Shown piece by piece: positions 58,886 to 64,000 of a stretch of DNA of 64,000 nucleotides. The notes beneath the pieces were generated by a model. It made no database searches, was not told where the DNA came from, and worked only from the letters and a program-made list of their open reading frames with translations. Source of the DNA: Qipengyuania citrea (GTDB taxonomy: Bacteria > Pseudomonadota > Alphaproteobacteria > Sphingomonadales > Sphingomonadaceae); assembly GCF_009828015.1 (NCBI RefSeq), contig NZ_WTYG01000001.1, positions 434,001-498,000 on the forward strand, in the 5' to 3' direction. The number at the start of each line of letters is the position of its first letter. The first letter of the stretch is position 1. The position numbers and the translations under genes were made by a program.

Positions 58886-59605
58886 ATGACGCTCGTCGGT
58901 CGCCTGTCGCGGTTTCTGGGGCGAACCCCAACCGAACCTGAAGCCGATCCCGCCGTTCTGCGCGGGATCGGCGACCGCGTCCGCCGGAAGCTGCGGGCCG
59001 ATCCCCGCATCGAACCGCATGGCGGCAAAAAGGCCGACCTGTTCCTCCTGCGCGGTTTTCTCGACGAAGCGGAGTGCCGCCGGCTGATCGCGATCATCGA
59101 CAGCCGTATTCAGCCCTCCATACTGTTTACCGACAAGGCTTCACCGCGCGGACGGACGAGTTCGACGCATTTCTTCGCCAAGGAAATGCCCGAGACGCGT
59201 GCGCTGGCGGAGCGGATTGCCGCGGTTACGGGGATAGGGCTACCCCATGCCGAACCGCTGCAGGGGCAACGCTATCGCCGGGGCGAGGAATACCGGCACC
59301 ACCGCGACCATTTCCTGCTTGATCGCCCGCACTGGCAGACCGAACGACATCGCGGTGGCCAGCGAAGCTGGACCGCGATGGTCTATCTTAACACACCTGA
59401 GGCCGGCGGTGCGACCGCGTTTCCCGCGCTGGACCTGACCATTGCGCCCGAACCGGGGATGCTGGTTGTGTGGGACAATATGGATCGCAAGGGCCGCCCC
59501 AACCGCGCGACACTGCATGCCGCGCTGCCGGTCGAAGCAGGCGTTAAATACGTCGTTACCCAGTGGTACCGGAAGGGCGAATGGAGCCTGCGCGGGCGCG
59601 ACTGA
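58886..59605 (+). CDS. prolyl 4-hydroxylase-like 2OG-Fe(II) dioxygenase
   Basis: A 239-residue non-haem iron oxygenase. The C-terminal double-stranded beta-helix has the iron ligands in YRHHRDHFL (HxD) and NRATLHAALPV (distal His), and the 2-oxoglutarate lysine in VKYVVTQWYRKGEW. Upstream are FLLRGFLDEAECRRLIAII and SSTHFF, as in bacterial P4H homologues. Possible targets are prolines in proteins. It is 29 bases after acnA and may be co-transcribed. Confidence 0.9.
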   Translation: MTLVGRLSRFLGRTPTEPEADPAVLRGIGDRVRRKLRADPRIEPHGGKKADLFLLRGFLDEAECRRLIAIIDSRIQPSILFTDKASPRGRTSSTHFFAKEMPETRALAERIAAVTGIGLPHAEPLQGQRYRRGEEYRHHRDHFLLDRPHWQTERHRGGQRSWTAMVYLNTPEAGGATAFPALDLTIAPEPGMLVVWDNMDRKGRPNRATLHAALPVEAGVKYVVTQWYRKGEWSLRGRD

Positions 59606-59624
59606 CCGCTGCCCCTATCGGCGC

Positions 59625-60605
59625 TCAGGCCGCCCGCTTGATCCGGAACTTGCGCCGCCCGAGAATTGCGGCCGCGGCCATGCCGAACAGCGCCATCATC
59701 GGCGGGGCGGGCACATCGGTGCCGCTGCTGCTGCCCGAGGTCGACGAGCTGGTCGAGGACGAGGACGAGGTCGAGCTTGATGTTGAAGTTGAGGACGACG
59801 TGGAGGTCGAGCTCGACGTGCTCGTCGAGGACGACGAACTGGTGCTGGTGGTGACGTTGCCGCTCGAGGTCGAAACTTCGCCAGTGGAGGTGCTGACCGA
59901 ACCCGTCGAGGTGGAGACTTCGCCCGTCGAGGTGCTGACCGAACCCGTCGAGGTGCTGACCGAACCGGTGGAAGTGGAGACTTCGCCCGTGCTCGAACTG
60001 GAACTCGTCGTCGTCGAGACTTCACCGGTCGAGGTGGAGGTGCCGCCGGTCGAGGTCGAAGTCGAGGATCCACCGGTCGAACTGGTCGTCGACACGTCGA
60101 CATTCACCACCGGAGGCTCGCCGCCGCTGGTGGTGGTCGAATTGACGATCACGCTGCCGCCGCCGCTCGATCCGGAGAAGAAGCCGCCGAAGAAGCCGCC
60201 GCCGAAACCACCACCAAAGCCGCCGCCGCCGCTTCCGCCGGCAATCGACCGCGATGCGCCGCCCCCGCCGACAGGTGCCGATGCGGGCAGCGGCGGAACG
60301 GGGACGGGTGCCATCGCCTGGCGATACACCGGCGGGCAGATGTTGTTCGGATTGTTCGCTGCAGCCGCCGAATCGGCGGGAACGCATTCGACCTGCCGCG
60401 GGATCGTGCGGGCACGCGGTACGGTCGGCCGCGGCACAGCGCGCGGGGTCGCCTGCTTGACGTATTTGGCCTGCTTGACCGATTTCGACTTGTACTGCGG
60501 ATTGTCGGTAATCGGGCGCTCGGCGACGTGGACCGCCCCGCCTGCGAGCAGCGCACCACCCGCCGCCGTGGCCGAGAGTTTAGCGAGAGCTGATTTGACC
60601 GACAT
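59625..60605 (-). CDS. Ser/Thr-repeat exported protein with PEP-CTERM-like tail
   Basis: A 326-residue low-complexity surface or secreted protein. It has an N-terminal signal-like segment (LSATAAGGALLAGGAVHVA), a basic/Pro region, a Gly/Phe stretch (about 120-145) and a long Ser/Thr tract (about 160-295) with seven-residue repeats. The C-terminus has VPAPP, a hydrophobic helix (MMALFGMAAAAILG) and basic RRKFRIKR, the layout of PEP-CTERM exosortase signals. The tract may be glycosylated. AGGAAG lies 9 bases before the ATG. No exosortase gene is in the window. Confidence 0.75.
   Translation of the reverse strand: MSVKSALAKLSATAAGGALLAGGAVHVAERPITDNPQYKSKSVKQAKYVKQATPRAVPRPTVPRARTIPRQVECVPADSAAAANNPNNICPPVYRQAMAPVPVPPLPASAPVGGGGASRSIAGGSGGGGFGGGFGGGFFGGFFSGSSGGGSVIVNSTTTSGGEPPVVNVDVSTTSSTGGSSTSTSTGGTSTSTGEVSTTTSSSSSTGEVSTSTGSVSTSTGSVSTSTGEVSTSTGSVSTSTGEVSTSSGNVTTSTSSSSSTSTSSSTSTSSSTSTSSSTSSSSSTSSSTSGSSSGTDVPAPPMMALFGMAAAAILGRRKFRIKRAA
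59871..59992 (-). repeat. 21-bp tandem coding repeats (VSTSTGx)
   Basis: About six near-identical 21-base units encode V-S-T-S-T-G-S/E in the repeat protein. Plus-strand units look like GAGGTGCTGACCGAACCCGTC alternating with a GAGACTTCGCCC variant. Such tandem units can change number by slippage or recombination. Confidence 0.8.
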
Positions 60606-60820
60606 TATAAAACTTCCTGTTGCGACCGAAAAAGGGAAGCAATTTGCGTCCCTTAAGGCGATCCTTGAGTTGTTTTAACGAATCACCCCCCGGCGAATCG
60701 CGTGTATTCAGGATCGCAATTACCGCCAGAAAGTAAATTTTTCGCGGAATTGCGAGGCTTTCGCAAGCTTCGTCCCGTTTCGGGACCTTCCGTGCCACGG
60801 TTCTTACCGCAGCGCTAACC
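60606..60820 (-). promoter_or_regulatory. gene-free, AT-richer stretch between ruvB and the repeat protein
   Basis: It holds the ribosome site of the repeat protein and two small hairpins: GTCCCG-TTT-CGGGAC (60772-60786) and TTGCGA/TCGCAA (about 60750-60766). The second, on the minus strand, is followed after a few bases by a GAAAAATTT run and might help end ruvB transcription. I see no clear -35/-10 pair. Confidence 0.35.
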
Positions 60821-61846
60821 TCATTCGTCGAACATGTCGCTCTGCGGCCCCGAGGGCGGCGCCAGCCCGAGATGACTCCAGCCGCCATCGTTGAGGCAGC
60901 GCCCGCGCGCGGTCCGCGCGATCAGGCCGAGCTGGATGAGATAGGGCTCGATCACCTCCTCGACCGTGTCGCGAGGCTCGCTGAGACCTGCCGCCAGCGT
61001 TTCCACCCCGACCGGCCCGCCCTTGTAGGTGGTGGCGATCATGGTGAGATAGCGCCGGTCCATCGCATCGAGACCGAGGCTGTCGACCTCGAGCCGGGTG
61101 AGCGCGTCGTCGGCCACGCGGCTGGTCACCACCGCTTCGCCCAGCACGCTGGCGAAATCGCGCACGCGGCGCATCAGCCGCCCCGCCACGCGCGGTGTTC
61201 CGCGGCTGCGGCGGGCGATCTCGCGCGCGCCGCCCTCGTCGATCCCCATGCCGAGCAGCCCCGCACCGCGCGTGACCACGCGGAGCAGCTCGTCCTCGGT
61301 GTAGAAGTTCAGCCGCACGGGGATACCGAACCGGTCGCGCAGCGGCGTGGTCAGCAAGCCCTGCCGCGTGGTCGCGCCGACCAGCGTGAACGGCGGCAGG
61401 TCGATCCGCACGCTGCGCGCGGACGGCCCTTCGCCGATGATGATATCGAGCGCCCGGTCTTCCATCGCGGGATAGAGCACTTCCTCGACCACCGGATTGA
61501 GCCGGTGGATCTCGTCTATGAAGAGCACATCGTTGGCCTCGAGATTTGTCAGCAGCGCGGCTAGGTCGCCCGCCTTGGCGATCACCGGCCCGCTGGTAGC
61601 GCGAAAGCCGACGCCCAGCTCTTTGGCGACGATCTGCGCCAGCGTGGTCTTGCCGAGCCCAGGCGGGCCGAAGAACAGCACATGGTCCATCGCCTCGCCG
61701 CGGCCCTTGGCGGCCTCGACGAAGACGCGCAAATTCTCGCGCGCCGCCTTCTGCCCGACGAATTCGGCGAGCGATTTGGGGCGCAGCGCCGCGTCGGGAT
61801 CCTCGGCTTGGCGGTCGGGGGAGTGGATGGGGACGGGTTCGGTCAC
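60821..61846 (-). CDS. ruvB: Holliday junction branch migration ATPase RuvB
   Basis: AAA+ motor that drives branch migration with RuvA. The 341-residue length is normal. Walker A is [17 protein letters not shown], Walker B is [16 protein letters not shown], followed by sensor region [19 protein letters not shown] and C-terminal winged-helix [13 protein letters not shown]. The start is GTG at 61846-61844 after GGGGGC. A REP-like hairpin lies 15 bases upstream of the start, and a GIY-YIG gene and dsrE separate it from ruvA. Confidence 0.97.
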   Translation of the reverse strand: MTEPVPIHSPDRQAEDPDAALRPKSLAEFVGQKAARENLRVFVEAAKGRGEAMDHVLFFGPPGLGKTTLAQIVAKELGVGFRATSGPVIAKAGDLAALLTNLEANDVLFIDEIHRLNPVVEEVLYPAMEDRALDIIIGEGPSARSVRIDLPPFTLVGATTRQGLLTTPLRDRFGIPVRLNFYTEDELLRVVTRGAGLLGMGIDEGGAREIARRSRGTPRVAGRLMRRVRDFASVLGEAVVTSRVADDALTRLEVDSLGLDAMDRRYLTMIATTYKGGPVGVETLAAGLSEPRDTVEEVIEPYLIQLGLIARTARGRCLNDGGWSHLGLAPPSGPQSDMFDE

Positions 61847-61860
61847 ACTGCCCCCATACC

Positions 61861-61887
61861 GTCATGCTGAACTTGTTTCAGCATCCA
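61861..61887 (+). repeat. REP-like palindrome, left arm
   Basis: A 27-base element whose core ATGCTGAA-CTTGT-TTCAGCAT is a perfect 8-bp hairpin. It matches the element at 62235-62261 in inverted orientation at 23 of 27 positions. Confidence 0.75.
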
Positions 61888-61908
61888 ACGCGCGGCAATC
61901 ACCGGAGG

Positions 61909-62271
61909 ATGCCGTTCGAACGCGAACCCTGCGTCTACATCCTCGCGAGTAAGCCGCGTGGAACGCTCTATATCGGGGTCACATCCGACCTTGTGAAGCG
62001 GCTCTGGCAACACCGCGAAGGCGTTACCGGCGGCTTCGTCGCACGGTACAAGGTCCATCGCCTCGTGCGCTTCGAAATGTTCGGCGACATGGAGGCGGCG
62101 ATCCTGCGCGAAAAGCAGCTGAAGCGCTGGCACCGTCAATGGACGATCAATCTGGTCGAGCGAGACAATCCGCATTGGGTCGATTTTGCGATCGACCTTG
62201 GGTTTGATCCGCTTGCTTCGAGCAGGGCGAAAGATGGATCCCGAAACGAGTTCAGGATGACGGGGGCTTGA
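61909..62271 (+). CDS. GIY-YIG nuclease-domain protein
   Basis: A 120-residue small protein of the UvrC/YhbQ-type GIY-YIG superfamily. Motifs are CVYILASKPRGTLYIGVTSDL (GIY-YIG as VYI and YIG), RLWQHREG with catalytic Arg, Glu in FGDMEAAILREKQLKRW, and INLVERDNP. The last 15-20 residues are encoded inside the right-hand hairpin repeat. It lies opposite to ruvA-dsrE-ruvB. ATG at 61909 follows GGAGG with almost no spacer; ATG 61864 is in frame but within the left repeat. The role is unproven. Confidence 0.85.
   Translation: MPFEREPCVYILASKPRGTLYIGVTSDLVKRLWQHREGVTGGFVARYKVHRLVRFEMFGDMEAAILREKQLKRWHRQWTINLVERDNPHWVDFAIDLGFDPLASSRAKDGSRNEFRMTGA
62235..62261 (-). repeat. REP-like palindrome, right arm (inverted)
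   Basis: Read on the minus strand it begins GTCATCCTGAAC and ends GGGATCCA, the same plan as the left arm. The hairpin is kept by a compensatory C-G/G-C change and one G-T wobble. It overlaps the 3' end of the GIY-YIG frame. Confidence 0.75.
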
Positions 62272-62285
62272 GGTTTCCTCTTTCC

Positions 62286-62816
62286 TCAAAACGGGTTCAC
62301 CGTGTAGCCTGCCTGTTGCAATTGCGCATGCGCGGTCATGGCGGACAGCGCGAGTTCGACGCCGGGGATGAAGTCCGCCTTGGCCACGCCATGGGCCGCC
62401 GCGCTCTGGCCGCAGACGATGAAGCGCACGCCGTAATCGAGCAATTGCGTGACCATCGCGCGCGAGTGGTTGTCCTCGGCGTCGAGCAAATCCTTGACCG
62501 CGCCGCCGTGCACAACCACCGCGATCCGCATGTTCGCCGGGTCGACCGCGTGCGAGGCGTGCATGTTGATGAAGCGTGCGGCGCTTTCGAACCCGCGGTT
62601 GCGCGTGCCCGCATCGGCCTGTCCGGCGACGTCGAAGGCAATCGCGAATTCGGTATCGGGAGCGAAGGTGTCGATACCTTCGACCGGGGCATGGGCGCCG
62701 AACTCCTCGAAGATCGGACCGGTCCGAAACGCGCTCATGTCCTGTGCGCTGGCCGCGCTTGCGAACAGCGCGCCCGCTGCCGCCAGTATCGTGTAGCGTT
62801 TCGCCGTCATCGTCAT
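62286..62816 (-). CDS. exported DsrE family protein
   Basis: A 176-residue protein with signal peptide ([17 protein letters not shown]) and a DsrE/DsrF-like domain: [46 protein letters not shown] and [16 protein letters not shown]. The Cys in VCGQS matches the position of the sulfur-carrier Cys in some DsrE relatives. Periplasmic DsrE-like proteins have no settled role. The ATG overlaps the ruvA stop as ATGA. Confidence 0.85.
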   Translation of the reverse strand: MTMTAKRYTILAAAGALFASAASAQDMSAFRTGPIFEEFGAHAPVEGIDTFAPDTEFAIAFDVAGQADAGTRNRGFESAARFINMHASHAVDPANMRIAVVVHGGAVKDLLDAEDNHSRAMVTQLLDYGVRFIVCGQSAAAHGVAKADFIPGVELALSAMTAHAQLQQAGYTVNPF

Positions 62817-63415
62817 CCCGCTGCTTTCTTCAAGGCGACGCGGATCAGCTCGCCCTCGCTTGCACTCTCGCCCAGCTCGCCCTGCGCCGAGGCGACCGCG
62901 CGCGCGGCGACCGCGGGCTTGAAGCCGAGGTTTTCCAGCGCGCTCACCGCATCGGCGCTGGCCCCGCCCCTTGGCAGTGCGGCTGCGCCCACGCCGGCAG
63001 CAACGCTGGGCAGCGCGCCCGCCTTGTCCTTGAGTTCGTTCACGATCCGCGCGGCGAGCTTGGGGCCAACGCCATTGGCGCGTGCAATCATTGCGGCATC
63101 GCCCTGCGCACAGGCCGTCTGCACTTCCCCCGTCGACAGCGCCGAGAGGATCGCCAGCGCGACCTTGCTGCCCACCCCCTGGACTTGCGTCAGCAGGCGG
63201 AACCAGTCGCGCTCCGCCGCATCGGCAAAGCCGAGCAGGCGCATGTCGGTCTCGCTCACCTGCAGATCGGTATAGACGGTGCAGGCCTCGCCGCGCTCGC
63301 CCAGCTGGCTGAGCGTGCGCACCGAACAATGGACCAGATAGCCCACGCCCGCGACATCGATCACCGCCCAGTCGGTGCCGGTTTCTTCGAGCAGGCCCTT
63401 CAGCTTCGCAATCAT
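62813..63415 (-). CDS. ruvA: Holliday junction branch migration protein RuvA
   Basis: Binds four-way junctions and loads RuvB. The 200 residues start [13 protein letters not shown], the family start, with the OB-fold ([33 protein letters not shown]), helix-hairpin-helix pairs ([32 protein letters not shown]) and a C-terminal RuvB-binding domain with [14 protein letters not shown] at 63415 is clear. ruvC is not between it and aroC. Confidence 0.97.
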   Translation of the reverse strand: MIAKLKGLLEETGTDWAVIDVAGVGYLVHCSVRTLSQLGERGEACTVYTDLQVSETDMRLLGFADAAERDWFRLLTQVQGVGSKVALAILSALSTGEVQTACAQGDAAMIARANGVGPKLAARIVNELKDKAGALPSVAAGVGAAALPRGGASADAVSALENLGFKPAVAARAVASAQGELGESASEGELIRVALKKAAG

Positions 63416-63494
63416 GGTTTGTTCTTGGCCCTCAAGAAGGATTTGGTCCAGCGAGAATGGACAGGCGCCCACAGTTGCGGGCATGAGATGTGGC

Positions 63495-64000
63495 ATGAGC
63501 TGGAACACCTTCGGACGGACGCTGCGCTTCACCACCTGGGGCGAGAGCCACGGGCCCGCGATCGGGGCTGTAGTCGACGGGTGCCCGCCGGGGCTGCCGC
63601 TGGCCGAGGAAGACATCCAGCCCTTCCTCGATGCGCGCAAGCCGGGGCAGAACAAGTTCACCACCCAGCGCAAGGAACCCGACGCGGTACGTATCCTGTC
63701 AGGCGTGTTCGAAGGCACCACCACGGGCACGCCGATTTCGCTGCTGATCGAGAACACCGACCAGCGGTCGAAGGATTATTCCGAGATCGCCAACACCTAC
63801 CGCCCCGGCCATGCCGATTACGCCTATGATGCCAAATACGGGCTGCGCGACTATCGCGGCGGCGGGCGCAGCAGCGCACGCGAAACCGCGATGCGCGTGG
63901 CCGCGGGTGCGGTGGCGAGGCTGGTGATCCCCGAGGTTTCGATCCTCGCCTATGTCGCCGAGATCGGCGGCGACAGGATCGATCCGGCGAATTTCGATAC
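63495..64000 (+). CDS. aroC: chorismate synthase (cut by window end)
   Basis: Last step of the shikimate pathway, making chorismate from EPSP with reduced FMN. The visible 168 residues begin [20 protein letters not shown], followed by [67 protein letters not shown] and [13 protein letters not shown]. These are family signatures. An in-frame ATG at 63483 adds four residues. The full protein is about 360 residues. It is divergent from ruvA. Confidence 0.97.
   Translation, partial: MSWNTFGRTLRFTTWGESHGPAIGAVVDGCPPGLPLAEEDIQPFLDARKPGQNKFTTQRKEPDAVRILSGVFEGTTTGTPISLLIENTDQRSKDYSEIANTYRPGHADYAYDAKYGLRDYRGGGRSSARETAMRVAAGAVARLVIPEVSILAYVAEIGGDRIDPANFD

Noticed and set aside
59714-60260. Acidic Val/Glu/Pro-rich plus-strand frame opposite the repeat protein
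   Set aside because: Repeats translate in several frames. The minus-strand frame has a signal segment, a ribosome site and a PEP-CTERM-like tail, so it is the real one.

Overview
The window is GC-rich, gene-dense chromosomal DNA. Gene content points to an alphaproteobacterium of the Sphingomonadales, most likely the Erythrobacteraceae: a UPF0262 gene, a ybgC-tolQRAB-pal cluster, a membrane-anchored cytochrome c with a CTACH haem site, HemF, and hairpin repeats of a type I associate with sphingomonads. This placement is inference; there is no rRNA here to confirm it. Most of the window is core genome. I see no prophage, transposase, CRISPR array or rRNA. There are two tRNA genes: Ser-GGA and Gln-CTG.

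Layout. 1-3.6 kb: partial ABC-F ATPase, a small unknown protein and a membrane diguanylate cyclase. 3.7-9.4 kb: tRNA-Ser, a small promoter/terminator unit, a secreted cyclophilin, DUF1905, a VOC protein, the Rsh (p)ppGpp enzyme and fumarase. 9.4-18.3 kb: M1 peptidase, hemF, pdeM, infC, an SLC13 transporter, a PLP sulfur-amino-acid enzyme behind a highly structured leader, an ATP-grasp protein and a J-domain protein. 18.5-24.2 kb: Tol-Pal operon and galE. 24.4-30.6 kb: DUF4136 lipoprotein with an M14 carboxypeptidase, a UPF0262/GH25-like/cdd/LD-carboxypeptidase operon, and dnaB. 30.6-39.4 kb: phospholipase D-like protein, rpoZ, DUF3667, ftsH and a tightly coupled DUF3604/PPIase/HupE operon. 39.4-44.3 kb: ExoD and an acyl-CoA catabolic operon. 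44.3-50.8 kb: tRNA-Gln, ppx, rlmE, cytochrome c, pheA, isoaspartyl peptidase and a channel-like protein. 51-59.6 kb: ispG, a retropepsin-like protease, two convergent L,D-transpeptidases, a DMT transporter, acnA and a 2OG-Fe(II) oxygenase. 59.6-64 kb: a repeat-rich PEP-CTERM-like protein, then ruvB, a GIY-YIG gene between palindromic repeats, dsrE and ruvA, and the start of aroC.

Many genes overlap by 1-4 bases (ATGA, GTGA, TTGA, CTGA, TGATG), so translational coupling is common. The most interesting signals are regulatory or structural. (1) The leader of the PLP enzyme has mutually exclusive helices, a possible 20-codon upstream ORF and a geometrically good H-type pseudoknot that would hide the Shine-Dalgarno sequence. 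(2) infC appears to start at AUA. (3) A GIY-YIG gene lies between two inverted hairpin repeats that differ by a compensatory base-pair change, placed inside the ruvA-ruvB interval. (4) The DUF3604/PPIase/HupE operon looks like one functional unit of unknown role.
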